Below, piece by piece: positions 43,879 to 53,114 of a stretch of DNA of 64,000 bases (position 1 is its first letter; each line of letters starts with the position of its first letter). Below the pieces are notes generated by a model, which saw only the letters and a list, made by a program, of their open reading frames with translations, had not been told where the DNA came from and did no database searches. A program made the translations under genes and the position numbers. Source of the stretch: DATGMS01 sp040905145 (GTDB lineage: Bacteria; Bacteroidota; Bacteroidia; Cytophagales; Cyclobacteriaceae); contig JBBDSC010000161.1 in assembly GCA_040905145.1 (NCBI GenBank), positions 43,597 through 107,596 on the forward strand, read 5' to 3'.

Positions 43879-44205
43879 TCCAACCTGTGCAAAGGTGGAC
43901 TGATGGTATAATCTGAAGCCTTTTAAATGTGGAAAAGGGTGGACAGGCATATATTGGTCATCAATCATATATTCATCTTGCCTGGGCTTTGCTACAGCTA
44001 ATCCCCGTTTTTTTTTGATAGTCCGGCTTCTGCAACCGCCAGTGGGGCTTTACATTGCCGTTCGGCTTCAGCCAACGGAAAAGTGGCAGTATCGTAAATT
44101 CTTGGTTTTAGCCCCATCTTTCCAGCATTAAAATTTAGCTCAACAGTCTTGGGAATGGGTTATGCGGAAGCTGAAGCAGATAAAATTGTTGCCTCAAATC
44201 CCATC
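43879..44205. other. Intergenic region with a possible dispersed repeat
   Basis: 327 bases between the receptor stop and the sialidase-like gene. A GC-richer block at about 44017-44085, where GGCTTCTGCAACCGCC and CGGCTTCAGCC are near copies, looks like the degenerate intergenic repeats of this group; read on the minus strand it gives the characteristic spurious peptide segment LKPNGNVKPHWRLQKPDY. No open frame is convincing. No strong terminator was seen after the receptor gene. Confidence 0.35.
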
Positions 44206-45405
44206 CTATTTTTCACCTAAAATTTTTTCCGGATCCAGGGAAATGTATTTGATGGACTTCTGCTTATTGTCAAGATGATAGGAATAAGTCAAATGCAGTA
44301 AACCCTCTTGGGATTGGATCAGGCTGGGGTACGAAAAGCGGCCACTGCTCCTTTCCTCATCTTCCAGATAGACTTTCCACTTCCAGGTCTCCCCTTCATC
44401 GTCGGAAAGATATAAGGCCATGCGGTACCTTCCATCTGACACATCATTCCCTAGAAAAGCCCAGTGGCCATTCTCCAACACCAATAATTCCAAACTGGCC
44501 GTATTGGGTATGTCGGTCTTCACAGTTGCACTCCAAGTGGTCCCTTGATCCTTGGAAATGCTCTTTTGTACCCTCGTGGGGGCATCCCCGCTGTCCCGCA
44601 TCAACGCCACGATATCACCGTTCTTCTTCAATCCCAAAGCAGGCTGAATAGGGCCCCTCCCCACAATGGGGAGGCTGGGCAACCAAGTGTCCCCACCATC
44701 TTCAGAGAGGGCCACCATGGACAGGTTAAAACCATCAGAATAAAGGGGCAACAGTATTTTCCCCTCATCCAGGAGGAGCGGTTTAATCCTGGTCATCCAG
44801 CCCGTACTCCGTTTGCCGGGGTCCTTACTGGCAGCAATAATCATGTCGTCATACCGGGGGGCATATTCCGCCCAACCGGCAGAAAGCCTGGGCAAATCTT
44901 TAAATTTTGACGCTACTTCTTCGGCAAAACGGTCATCCGGCTTGAGCAGGATATTATCCTGCCAATTCCATACAGGGGCACTTGGGCACGAATAATCCCT
45001 AGAGGTCCTGAATTTCAAAATGGAATGTTCCCAGCGGTTGGCCTGAACAGCTATCCAGACCAAAAATAATTTGCCTTGTTCATTTAAAAATAGAACCGGA
45101 TTGCAGTCAGGAAGATGGGGGGTATCCGCCATAGCGAAAGGTTGGCTCCATTCTCTCTCCCCTTTGGCAAGTCTGGCCCCCATGATTTTCACATCATCTG
45201 CCGTACGTTCCCCCGAACCCTGAAACCAGGCCACCAGAAAGTCTCCATTGGGAAGGCTGACCATGCTGCTGCCATGTACATGCTGCTCCTGCAAAGGGAA
45301 TATTAACTTTTCTTTTAGGATGACCTGTTCTTTGGGAACGGTCTGTGCCCATGTAACCCATACCACCAACTGACACAGTAAATAGATATAGAAGGACTTT
45401 CTCAT
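44206..45405 (-). CDS. Exported sialidase-fold glycoside hydrolase (copy 1)
   Basis: A 399-residue protein with a signal peptide (MRKSFYIYLLCQLVVWVTWAQ). Sialidase Asp-boxes S-x-D-x-G-x-T-W occur as SEDGGDTWLP, SKDQGTTWSA and SDDEGETWKW. The fold is a six-bladed BNR propeller, as in family GH33 and related BNR enzymes. The start HGSSMVSLPNGDFLVAWFQGS fits 'sialidase family' proteins of Bacteroidota that need not act on sialic acid. Substrate unknown. It heads a minus-strand set with a deacetylase and a second copy. Confidence 0.8.
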   Translation of the reverse strand: MRKSFYIYLLCQLVVWVTWAQTVPKEQVILKEKLIFPLQEQHVHGSSMVSLPNGDFLVAWFQGSGERTADDVKIMGARLAKGEREWSQPFAMADTPHLPDCNPVLFLNEQGKLFLVWIAVQANRWEHSILKFRTSRDYSCPSAPVWNWQDNILLKPDDRFAEEVASKFKDLPRLSAGWAEYAPRYDDMIIAASKDPGKRSTGWMTRIKPLLLDEGKILLPLYSDGFNLSMVALSEDGGDTWLPSLPIVGRGPIQPALGLKKNGDIVALMRDSGDAPTRVQKSISKDQGTTWSATVKTDIPNTASLELLVLENGHWAFLGNDVSDGRYRMALYLSDDEGETWKWKVYLEDEERSSGRFSYPSLIQSQEGLLHLTYSYHLDNKQKSIKYISLDPEKILGEK

Positions 45406-45479
45406 TTTTTGATAAACTCCATTTATTGACTTTTCGATTAATAAAATTCCATTTCACCCATGAGTCAATCTTACACCCA

Positions 45480-46538
45480 TCACTTCACCTGCTGCCTTCT
45501 TTCCATCACTTCTCTCCAAGTAGTCAGGATAATCCCTTCCTTTTCTATAAATTGTTGTAAACCAGGGTCGGTCATGGCCAACATGTCCGCATATCTCGAT
45601 CCGCCTGAGCCACTGATATACTGGAAGGTTTCTGTCTTTTCACTACTGTGCACAATGATTATGGCCAATCCTGGTTCCATCTGGCGCAGTAATTCTTTGC
45701 ATTGTTCCGCTTTATGCTTTCCCCACTCTTCATCCGAAGCCTCCCCCTTTTCCGGTTTCCAACTTCCGCTGATCGTATGCAGATCGTCCAACACCGGCAG
45801 ACCTGCATCCCAGATCATTTTTCCCACTTCCCCTGTTTTCTTTAAATTTTCGGGCCTGGGCAGTTCCATTCCCTCCTCATACTTGCCTTCAGCTTTTAAT
45901 TTATTCACCAATGGAAGGTTTTGGGAAATCGCCAACAGCTTATTATTCCCCCCCGGAAACATTACAGGAATATTATAGTCCAAGCCGACTTTGATATACT
46001 TTTCCAAAAACTGGTCAGAGGCAAACAAGGTCCCCATGTGGGAATCCAGGTGGGTTGGTTTTAAGCCAATGGAAAGGGCCCGTTCTATTTGTGCCCTAAT
46101 CTCCATTTCCACCTCATCAGGTGAGGCATTCTTCACCACTTCCTCCACCGAACTCCAGAGGTTGCCCTCTTGATCGACCAGACCAGGCACTTGCTTACTT
46201 CCTGATAAAGGCCCCCAGCGGTAAGCCTTCCATTCCGAAGTCAGGACGAGATGAAGTCCTGCGTCCATTTCAGGATGGGCTATCGAATATTTGGCCATGT
46301 CCGCAGACCAGGGACATGTCATCATAATACTGCAGGAAGTAGCTATTCCATTTTCTATGGAAATTTTAGCCCCTTGATTGGATTCATAGGACATACCAGC
46401 ATCATCCACATGAAATATGACCACTTTGGACCCTTTTGGATAACCGAGTTTTTCTGCATAGGTAATATTATCTTGTGAAGCAGCTATCCTAACCTGTGAC
46501 ATAAGCAATAATCCAAGTATAATAAACTTTATTGTCAT
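45480..46538 (-). CDS. YdjC/ChbG-family carbohydrate deacetylase, exported
   Basis: A 352-residue protein with signal peptide (MTIKFIILGLLLMSQVRIAASQ). The ChbG metal-binding motifs are visible: VIFHVDDAGMSYESNQGA (Asp-Asp), AGLHLVLTSEW, and PTHLDSHMGTLFASDQF (the His pair). ChbG removes acetyl groups from chitobiose and similar N-acetylated sugars, using a metal ion. Between the two sialidase-like genes it fits breakdown of a host or algal glycan. It is likely periplasmic, unlike cytoplasmic E. coli ChbG. C-terminal part of about 90 residues (ERRQQVK end) is typical. Confidence 0.82.
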   Translation of the reverse strand: MTIKFIILGLLLMSQVRIAASQDNITYAEKLGYPKGSKVVIFHVDDAGMSYESNQGAKISIENGIATSCSIMMTCPWSADMAKYSIAHPEMDAGLHLVLTSEWKAYRWGPLSGSKQVPGLVDQEGNLWSSVEEVVKNASPDEVEMEIRAQIERALSIGLKPTHLDSHMGTLFASDQFLEKYIKVGLDYNIPVMFPGGNNKLLAISQNLPLVNKLKAEGKYEEGMELPRPENLKKTGEVGKMIWDAGLPVLDDLHTISGSWKPEKGEASDEEWGKHKAEQCKELLRQMEPGLAIIIVHSSEKTETFQYISGSGGSRYADMLAMTDPGLQQFIEKEGIILTTWREVMERRQQVK

Positions 46539-46640
46539 ATTTTTGATCAGTAAAACATTAGCTCAAATTCGAGAATTTTTTTTATACCATGGGATGGTTA
46601 ATCACCTTGGCTTAAATTATTAAAGTTAATTAATATCCGC

Positions 46641-47735
46641 CTATTCAATAGACAATTTACCTTTCCAAAAAGCTATCCTTTCCCTGTTCCAGGTGTAACA
46701 GGCCACCAAATTCCCCTCCTCATAAAATATAGCAGGATACGACAGCTCATCATCTCCCTCCCCTTTTTCAATATCGTATTTAACGGGCCATGTTTTCCCG
46801 TTATCATTGGACAAGGCCACGGTGATGGGGTATCTTTTACCCCAATTCTCCCCAACAGGATTATAAATAAGGGCCAGGGATTCCCCTGAGATGTGGGCCA
46901 CATCGATTCCACTATTGTTATTGGGAAGGTCCGTTTCAACAATAGGACTCCAGGTTTTGCCATAGTCTTCAGAATCGCTTCTGCATATCTTTCCCGAGGA
47001 ACTGCGCATCAGCATATGCACATGCCCTGGTTTTGACTCCCATAAAGCAGGTTGGATCACTCCTTCCCCTTTGATCACATTCCTGTCCAGCTCCAATTTA
47101 TCAGTGGCCGTCCAGGTAAGTCCCGCATCGTCGCTCCGATCCACAAATACATCCCAAACTCTATTTCGTTCCGTGGAAGCAGGCGCCAACCAAGTCCCAT
47201 CAGACAAAACAATGGGCCGGTTTCTTACAGGCCCTCTTCCCCCTTTGTCCCCAGCTACTAACTCCTGTGGCTTAGACCACGTTTGGCCCATATCATCCGT
47301 ATATTGAACCCAAGTCTCCCAATCATCTATTTCCTTGCCCACTTTAAAATATAAATAGATCCTATCCTCCGGTGCATGGAACAATACCGGATTCCAATGG
47401 GGATCATTTCTTACTTTCACGGCCAGATAAGGGGCTGACCAGGCACCTGGTTTACCCTTGGCCATCCAAATCCCCACATCATCGTTTTTTTCATGGGACC
47501 CGGCAAACCAAGCCAACAGGTATGTTCCGTCTATACCAATTATGGTAGAAGCATGGCTCTGGGAGAAAGGCCTTTCGTCTTCAAAAACATGCTCATACTC
47601 AACCGTAGAAACCCCAACTACTGGAGATAAATCCCCTGTTTGTTGAAAATCCCCTTCCTGGCTATTCCCCGAGGAACAGGAAATAACCCCTAAGATCCAG
47701 GTGAAGAAACAGCTTATTAAGATAATTTTTTTCAT
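46641..47735 (-). CDS. Sialidase-fold lipoprotein (copy 2)
   Basis: A 364-residue lipoprotein (MKKIILISCFFTWILGVISCSSG, lipobox Cys20). Asp-boxes: TDDMGQTWSKP, SDDAGLTWTAT, SEDYGKTWSP and SNDNGKTWPV, so a BNR propeller with at least four recognisable blades. FSQSHASTIIGIDGTYLLAWFAGSHEKNDDV is characteristic of the group of 'exo-alpha-sialidase-like' proteins. It is more distant from copy 1 than a recent duplicate would be. Probably a surface lipoprotein. Whether it cleaves sialic acid cannot be told from sequence. Confidence 0.82.
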   Translation of the reverse strand: MKKIILISCFFTWILGVISCSSGNSQEGDFQQTGDLSPVVGVSTVEYEHVFEDERPFSQSHASTIIGIDGTYLLAWFAGSHEKNDDVGIWMAKGKPGAWSAPYLAVKVRNDPHWNPVLFHAPEDRIYLYFKVGKEIDDWETWVQYTDDMGQTWSKPQELVAGDKGGRGPVRNRPIVLSDGTWLAPASTERNRVWDVFVDRSDDAGLTWTATDKLELDRNVIKGEGVIQPALWESKPGHVHMLMRSSSGKICRSDSEDYGKTWSPIVETDLPNNNSGIDVAHISGESLALIYNPVGENWGKRYPITVALSNDNGKTWPVKYDIEKGEGDDELSYPAIFYEEGNLVACYTWNRERIAFWKGKLSIE

Positions 47736-47919
47736 AAGGACTTTATTAATTTTCAGTTCATTGAACCTTTATAGTTAATTACATATATACGATAAGTTTC
47801 TCAAATAGGCCATGCCTTTCATTTTGAAATTTTAGACCGTACGGCTCTAAACATATCGCCCAAGGATGGCCTGAAGAAGACCTTGCGCGATTTGAGGCAA
47901 TTAATTCGCAAAAACCTGC

Positions 47920-47949
47920 TTTAAGATAGTTATTCCTAAAATATCTTTG
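47920..47949 (+). promoter_or_regulatory. Promoter candidate for the ROK kinase gene
   Basis: TATCTTTG at 47942-47949 is a perfect TAnnTTTG; TTTA at 47920-47923 is one base from TTTG with 18 bases between. Start of transcription would be near 47954 and the ATG is at 47987. Confidence 0.55.
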
Positions 47950-47986
47950 TAAAATTATTTTTTTATTTATATCCAAATATTGATAA

Positions 47987-48823
47987 ATGAACATAGGGAT
48001 AGATTTAGGCGGGACAAAAATTAAAGTGGGCATAGAAGACAACGGAGAAATTATCCATCAAAAGAAAGCGTTTCTTAAAGAAAAGGACTCCTTCACCTCT
48101 ACTATTGATCAGGTTTTTAATTTAATAAGCCCCTTAACCAAGCATAAAGTAGCAGGAATTGGTATAGGTGTCCCTTCTGTGGTAGATGTGGAAAGGGGAA
48201 TAGTTTACAATGTGACCAATATTCCCTCTTGGAAAAAGGTGGATTTAAAGTGTATCCTGGAAAAAGAATATAACCTGCCGGTGTTTGTAAACAATGATGT
48301 GAATTGCTTTACGCTAGGGGAATATAAATTTGGTTTGGCCAAAGAATATAGCTCCATCGTCGGAATGTCAATAGGCACAGGTTTGGGATCGGGTATAATC
48401 ATCAAAAACAATCTCTATACCGGCAACAATTGTGGTGCAGGGGAAATAGGACTCTTGCCTTACAAGGACCAAAATATCGAATACTATGCCAGTGGCAACT
48501 TTTTTAAAAGCTTTCATGGTACCACTGCATTAGAGGCCTACAAAGCTGCCCTTACCGGAAATAAACAAGCACTGGATCAATGGGAAGAATTTGGATATCA
48601 CTTTGGTGCCGCTGTTCAGGGGGTCTTGTATGCCTATGATCCCCAGGCGATTGTTATAGGAGGATCAGTTTCCAAAGCTTTTGAATTTTTTAAATCCTCC
48701 ATGCATAAAAGCTTCAAGGATTTTATTTACCCTGAATCCATCAAACGCCTAAGAATTTTCATCTCCGAAAATGAGAATATCGCCTTACTTGGGGCAGCTG
48801 CTTTGGTGGACATCAACAATTGA
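47987..48823 (+). CDS. ROK-family sugar kinase lacking the zinc motif
   Basis: A 278-residue ROK protein without a DNA-binding domain, so a kinase rather than a repressor. IGIDLGGTKIKVGIED (phosphate-1), GIGIGVPSVVDVERG, FVNNDVNCFTLGE (catalytic Asp) and IGTGLGSGIIIKNNLYTG are conserved. The usual ROK zinc site, with several cysteines after the H-x-G-x-E-I-G segment, is replaced by NNCGAGEIGLLPYKDQNIEYY: it is absent. Substrate could be glucose, N-acetylglucosamine or N-acetylmannosamine; the neighbouring glycan enzymes make an amino sugar plausible. Confidence 0.85.
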   Translation: MNIGIDLGGTKIKVGIEDNGEIIHQKKAFLKEKDSFTSTIDQVFNLISPLTKHKVAGIGIGVPSVVDVERGIVYNVTNIPSWKKVDLKCILEKEYNLPVFVNNDVNCFTLGEYKFGLAKEYSSIVGMSIGTGLGSGIIIKNNLYTGNNCGAGEIGLLPYKDQNIEYYASGNFFKSFHGTTALEAYKAALTGNKQALDQWEEFGYHFGAAVQGVLYAYDPQAIVIGGSVSKAFEFFKSSMHKSFKDFIYPESIKRLRIFISENENIALLGAAALVDINN

Positions 48824-48884
48824 TTTTGTTAGTAAGAGTAGCCTTTTGGCTTAAAAAGAAATACTATAGTAAACCAGGTACTGT

Positions 48885-49934
48885 ATGAAGTATGATGTGA
48901 TTATTATTGGTGGAGGACAAAGTGGTCTGGCTTCTGCCTATTTTTTAAGGAGAAGTAAATTAAAATATGTAATTCTTGATAGCGAGAAAACTTGTGGAGG
49001 GTCCTGGCAACATGCGTGGGATTCCCTGACTTTATTCTCCCCTTCGGAATACAGTTCTCTTCCAGGTTGGCTTATGCCAAAATCGGATAATATGTTTCCT
49101 GCCCGAAACGAAGTGATTGATTATTTGTGCCGATATGAAGAGCGGTACAAATTTCCTGTTGAACGTCCTGTTGAGGTGAAGGAAGTAAAGAAAGTAGGAG
49201 GCAGTTTCCAAATTATAGCCACGGAAAAAACATACGTAAGCAGGTCGGTGATCTCTGCCACCGGAACCTGGAATAAACCTAATATTCCTAATATTCTGGG
49301 TAAAGAACTTTTTAAAGGGAAACAATTTCATTCTGCCAATTACAAAATTCCCGCAGTATTTCAGGATCAAAAAGTACTGATCGTAGGAGAAGGCAATTCC
49401 GGAGCCCAGATACTTGCGGAGGTATCAAAAGTTGCAAAAACAGTATGGTCTACCCTAAAAGCGCCTGAGTTCCTTTCTGATGATGTAGATGGCAGAGTGC
49501 TTTTTGATGTAGCCTCTGACAAATATTATGCAGAGCAAAAAGGCGAAAAATTTAATGCTTCTCAATACAATTTGGGAAATATTGTGATGGTGCCTTCTGT
49601 GAAAGAAGCCCGGGCACGCGGTGTTTTAACAAGCAAAGGGCACTTTACCCGTATTTATAAAGACGGTGTGATTTGGGAAGATGGCACTAAAGAAGCCTTT
49701 GATAGCATTATTTGGTGTACGGGTTTTGGTTATTCAACAGCATATCTTAGCACTATTGTTTCGGAAGACGAAAAGGGAAAAATCAGAACTAATGGAACAC
49801 GTGCTGTTGAAGTCGATGGACTATGGCTGGTAGGTTATGGAGGTTGGACCGGCTATGCCTCTGCTACCTTAATTGGTGTAGGTCGATCAGCCAAACACAC
49901 TGTAAAAGAAGTTGAAGAATACTTAAAAAACTAA
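48885..49934 (+). CDS. arsO: ArsO-like flavin-dependent monooxygenase
   Basis: A 349-residue flavoprotein. The FAD motif is DVIIIGGGQSGLASAYFLRR at the N-terminus, the NAD(P) motif is KVLIVGEGNSGAQILAEV at about 170, and the ATG-type motif (SVISATGTWNKP) lies between. The DSLTLFSPSEYSSLPGWLMP segment is typical of the ArsO family. Those are found in arsenic-resistance islands; their reaction is not settled. The ArsR gene at 54371-54700 is about 5 kb away with phosphate genes in between, so the link to arsenic is by context. The gene is monocistronic. Confidence 0.75.
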   Translation: MKYDVIIIGGGQSGLASAYFLRRSKLKYVILDSEKTCGGSWQHAWDSLTLFSPSEYSSLPGWLMPKSDNMFPARNEVIDYLCRYEERYKFPVERPVEVKEVKKVGGSFQIIATEKTYVSRSVISATGTWNKPNIPNILGKELFKGKQFHSANYKIPAVFQDQKVLIVGEGNSGAQILAEVSKVAKTVWSTLKAPEFLSDDVDGRVLFDVASDKYYAEQKGEKFNASQYNLGNIVMVPSVKEARARGVLTSKGHFTRIYKDGVIWEDGTKEAFDSIIWCTGFGYSTAYLSTIVSEDEKGKIRTNGTRAVEVDGLWLVGYGGWTGYASATLIGVGRSAKHTVKEVEEYLKN

Positions 49935-50045
49935 TACATTCACGATAATCTTCCCCCTTTAGAAGTGATGCTGGCAGATATTGATTTTTCTTTACCAAAG
50001 CAATGAGCCCCGAATATGACAAAACAACTTCCATAGCCTCTACCG

Positions 50046-50270
50046 TGTAAGCTTCCCCAAAAATGGGACAGTTTAAAAAGCGACAAAATGTAACTTTAAG
50101 ACTGTATGAAAAAGACCAGATTTACCGAGAGTCATATCGTTAAAGCCCTCAAGGAACAGGAAGCGGGCCGTGACGTGAATGAATTATGCTGTGAACTTGG
50201 CATCCACAGGGCCACTTTTTATGCCTGGAAAAAAATACGGAGGTATGGAAGTCAGAGAACTTGTAAGGAT
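50046..50270 (+). mobile_element. Remnant of an IS3-type insertion sequence
   Basis: From about 50046 (TGTAAGCTTCCCC) a typical IS left end leads into an orfA start. Sequence similarity ends near 50270, where ordinary intergenic sequence begins. The right end, orfB and second terminal repeat are missing. Confidence 0.55.
50106..50270 (+). pseudogene. Truncated, frameshifted IS3-family transposase orfA
   Basis: MKKTRFTESHIVKALKEQEAGRDVNELCCELGIHRATFYAWKK is the helix-turn-helix of IS3-type OrfA (HTH_Tnp_1 type). The next expected residues, KYGGMEVRELVRM, continue in another frame after a run of seven A at 50229-50235, so an indel has broken the gene. It then ends near 50270, before orfB. Not functional. 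Confidence 0.75.
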
Positions 50271-50349
50271 GATCTTTCTTTATTATCTTTTGCGTAACGC
50301 TCATAATTTCAAATTTCCTGGAAAAATCAGTTTCGGGTCGTCCGCCTGT

Positions 50350-51120
50350 TTAGCCTTTTCTAAGCATTTCAGCATATTCATTGGGCAGAGGACTTTCTTC
50401 CACAGCTTTTGCAGCCTTTTCTACATCATAGTCTAATCGGATAAACTCTACTTCAAAGGAGGAGGGATTGAGCCTGCTGGCATTGTGGTCAATATGGAGC
50501 ATTACATATCCTGCTCTTGGGTCTCCATCTTTAGGTTTTCCAACGGATCCAATATTGATTGCATGTCGGTAAAAGGATCCTCCATCTACTTCGTAAGCAA
50601 GTTTTCGGTGGTAAGGCTTATGGGTATGTCCGAAAAACATTAGGTCAGCATTAGCCTCTTCCATAATTCGCAGCATGCTTTTCTCCTGCCGGTCTTCAAA
50701 GAGATACTCATTGATTTTACGTGGACTGCCGTGAACCATTAATACCTGTAGTTTCTCCGGTTGAGCCTCAAACTCCAACCGGATGTGCCGGGGAAGTGAT
50801 CTTAGGTAGTCTCTCTCTTCGTCTTTCACCAGTTCATTGGTATAAGAGATAGAGATTCCCCCCATGGATTTCTCTTTATCTGCTTTGTAGGCGCAGCCAC
50901 ATTCGTTACTACCTAATCCTATGCCTTCATCGTAATTGCCTGCAATGGTAGGGATATGTCTTTTCCTTATTAAATTGATAACCTCATTAGGCCAGGGGGC
51001 ATACCCAACAAGATCACCTAAGCAATAAACAGCATCTGGTTGGCGGCTGTCCATATCTGCCAATACAGCTTCCAGTGCCGGTAGATTGGCATGAATGTCG
51101 GAGAATAGAGCTATTTTCAT
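50350..51120 (-). CDS. Metallophosphoesterase (YfcE-like)
   Basis: A 256-residue calcineurin-like phosphoesterase. The metal-binding blocks are MKIALFSDIHANLPALEAVL (Asp8, His10), YCLGDLVGYAPWPNEV (Asp), IAGNYDEG (Asn, Asp), VLMVHGSPRKIN and FFGHTHKPYHRK (His-x-His). The family hydrolyses phosphodiesters or monoesters with two metal ions; substrates range widely. It is probably cytoplasmic, having no signal peptide. Downstream of the PafA-type phosphatase on the same strand (293 bases apart), so both could serve phosphate release. Confidence 0.88.
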   Translation of the reverse strand: MKIALFSDIHANLPALEAVLADMDSRQPDAVYCLGDLVGYAPWPNEVINLIRKRHIPTIAGNYDEGIGLGSNECGCAYKADKEKSMGGISISYTNELVKDEERDYLRSLPRHIRLEFEAQPEKLQVLMVHGSPRKINEYLFEDRQEKSMLRIMEEANADLMFFGHTHKPYHRKLAYEVDGGSFYRHAINIGSVGKPKDGDPRAGYVMLHIDHNASRLNPSSFEVEFIRLDYDVEKAAKAVEESPLPNEYAEMLRKG

Positions 51121-51318
51121 ATGACTGTAAGTATATAATATCCTGAGCAGGTGTACAGATAGTGGATTTTACCTAATAATTTTTACTTCCTGCGTTTTAA
51201 TTTTAGTGGGTAAAGAAATCAGGACTGGCTACATTATTAAAGATAACTATTACTTCAATGAAAGCTTCTATAAGATAAAGCCAATCAATATAATTATTAG
51301 GATAAGAAGGAGATAATA

Positions 51319-51339
51319 CCCCCTGGATTTTCTAGGGGG
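51319..51339. other. Hairpin between the phosphatase and phosphoesterase genes
   Basis: CCCCCT and AGGGGG flank a 9-base stretch that extends the stem by three weak pairs. Neither strand has a T-run, so it is not a clear terminator. On the minus strand it lies after the phosphatase stop and may slow transcription or protect the mRNA end. Confidence 0.35.
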
Positions 51340-51412
51340 CATGCCAAACAACCAGTTATTGATGGAATACCTATATCTCTTTTCCCAAGGTGTCTTCATA
51401 TCATCTCTCTTC

Positions 51413-53038
51413 TCATCTTTTGAAAATCATTTCCAGATATTCAGTGACAGGAGTTCCTGTAGTGCCATTGGGCATGCCGATGCCCAGCATCAAGCTCAAG
51501 GTTGGGGCTACGTCCCTCAGATGCACTTCCCTGAAAAGGATACCGGGTTGGGTACCTGCACCGTACCAGATCAGGGGAACATGTGTGTCATATGGAAATG
51601 GGCTTCCATGCGTGGTCCCACCCCTTTTATTGGACCCGCCAATCCATCCAGGGGCTTTGATAAAAGAAATATCACCGCTTCTTCCGGGATGGTGCCCATT
51701 ATATATTTTTTCACAAATGCTTTTATCTGTAAGGCATATGGATTCGATAGGGTCCACTACCCCAATGACTCCCTCATAATTAAACAGTTCATCCCTGATA
51801 AGCTGTTTCAGTTCCAGGATGTCCACACCGTTTTTACTGATCAGATCATTTGCCAGGTAAACCTGGTCATTGGTTATGTTTTCTATGAGGTCCAGTCCAA
51901 AGTTTTCAACAATTGTTTTACGCAGACCGTTTTCCAGCGCCCCATCATTAAAATAGCCGGTATTTCCTTTTACAAAAGCAGGGACATCGGCAGCTCCATG
52001 ATCAGAGGTAAGGAAAATCAGGTAATTATCCTTTCCGACATTTTCTTCCAGGAACTTTAAGAAATCTGCCAATTCTATGTCCAGGCGTAAATAGTTATCC
52101 TCTACCTCAATTGAATGGGGACCATACTGGTGGCCGATATAGTCCGGTGAGGAAAAACTTACACTCAGAAAATCAGTGATGGCATCCTCTCCCAAAGCTT
52201 CGTTTGTGATAGCTTCTCGGGCTAAATCAAATGTAATTGTATTTCCGAAGGGGGTTTGGCGTATGATGCCCAAGCCGTTTTCTTTTGCCAACTCAGGAAG
52301 ATTATGGGGGAAAACAGGATTGTCCTCTCCTTTAAACAACCCTTCAAAAGGGACATTATCATCTGTGGATGCCGTATACTCCGCAATTGGATTGACCGTG
52401 TTCCATTCAGAGGAAAGGTATTTTTCCACATAAGCTTTTTTATTGAAATTCTCTACCCAGGCAGGCAGTTCCTCCATGTAGTAATCACTGGTTACAAAGT
52501 GTCCGTTTTCGGGATCGAACCAGTAGGCGGCGTCTGCCTGATGACCGACAGGCAAGATCGCCCCCCTGTCTTTAAGGGCAATTCCGATTACTTTACTTTC
52601 CTTGGAAAAAACTTTGAGCTGGTCTGTGACGGTGTTGGTTTTTAAATTCTTTGGTGAAAACTTTCCGGCATCTGAGCTGGAACCGACTGTCCTTACAGAA
52701 TTGTCTTCCACACAGTACACGCTCCTCTTTTCCTCCTTACTGTACCAGTTGTTTCCTGCTATGCCATGAATTGCCGGTGAAGTACCCGTAAAAACAGTGG
52801 CGTGTCCTACTCCTGTATAGGTAGGTGCATAGTTGTAATGCGTGTTTGCCATCACGTATCCTTCTCCTACAAGTTTTTTAAAACCATCCTCTGAATACTT
52901 ATCCCAATATCGGGTTAAATAATCATAGCGCATCTGGTCCACGGTAATTCCGATCACCAGCTTGGGTTGTTTGGACATCTGTCCATAAAGAACCTGGCTG
53001 AAGAGAAAAAGAGAGAACAGGATCATCGATTTTTTCAT
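51413..53038 (-). CDS. PafA-type alkaline phosphatase (secreted, calcium/zinc phosphatase family)
   Basis: 541 residues from the ATG at 53036-53038 (MKKSMILFSLFLFSQVLYGQ, a signal peptide); a longer frame starting at 53134 has no such N-terminus. Alkaline-phosphatase-superfamily landmarks: VIGITVDQMRYDYLTRYWDKY with metal-binding Asp34, NYAPTYTGVGHATVFTGTSP with the probable nucleophile Thr75, LTSDHGAADVPAF (Asp-His), and GNNWYSKEE. This is the PafA family of Bacteroidota, a broad phosphatase not requiring Pi starvation for expression in some species. It sits beside the PiT transporter, so phosphate released outside can be taken up directly. It starts 77 bases after the transporter gene on the same strand. 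Confidence 0.88.
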   Translation of the reverse strand: MKKSMILFSLFLFSQVLYGQMSKQPKLVIGITVDQMRYDYLTRYWDKYSEDGFKKLVGEGYVMANTHYNYAPTYTGVGHATVFTGTSPAIHGIAGNNWYSKEEKRSVYCVEDNSVRTVGSSSDAGKFSPKNLKTNTVTDQLKVFSKESKVIGIALKDRGAILPVGHQADAAYWFDPENGHFVTSDYYMEELPAWVENFNKKAYVEKYLSSEWNTVNPIAEYTASTDDNVPFEGLFKGEDNPVFPHNLPELAKENGLGIIRQTPFGNTITFDLAREAITNEALGEDAITDFLSVSFSSPDYIGHQYGPHSIEVEDNYLRLDIELADFLKFLEENVGKDNYLIFLTSDHGAADVPAFVKGNTGYFNDGALENGLRKTIVENFGLDLIENITNDQVYLANDLISKNGVDILELKQLIRDELFNYEGVIGVVDPIESICLTDKSICEKIYNGHHPGRSGDISFIKAPGWIGGSNKRGGTTHGSPFPYDTHVPLIWYGAGTQPGILFREVHLRDVAPTLSLMLGIGMPNGTTGTPVTEYLEMIFKR

Positions 53039-53114
53039 AAGATTATTTTTTTTTGGAATATTTCTAATTTGTTTACGGCAGTAATTTAAATCCTTAATTG
53101 TTGTTCCATAATCA

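Noticed and set aside
45460..45978. Plus-strand frame opposite the ChbG-type gene
   Set aside because: The deacetylase motifs are on the other strand; this is a shadow.
51341..52060. Long plus-strand frame of 239 codons opposite the phosphatase gene
   Set aside because: It is the antisense of a well-supported gene, with no recognisable domain.
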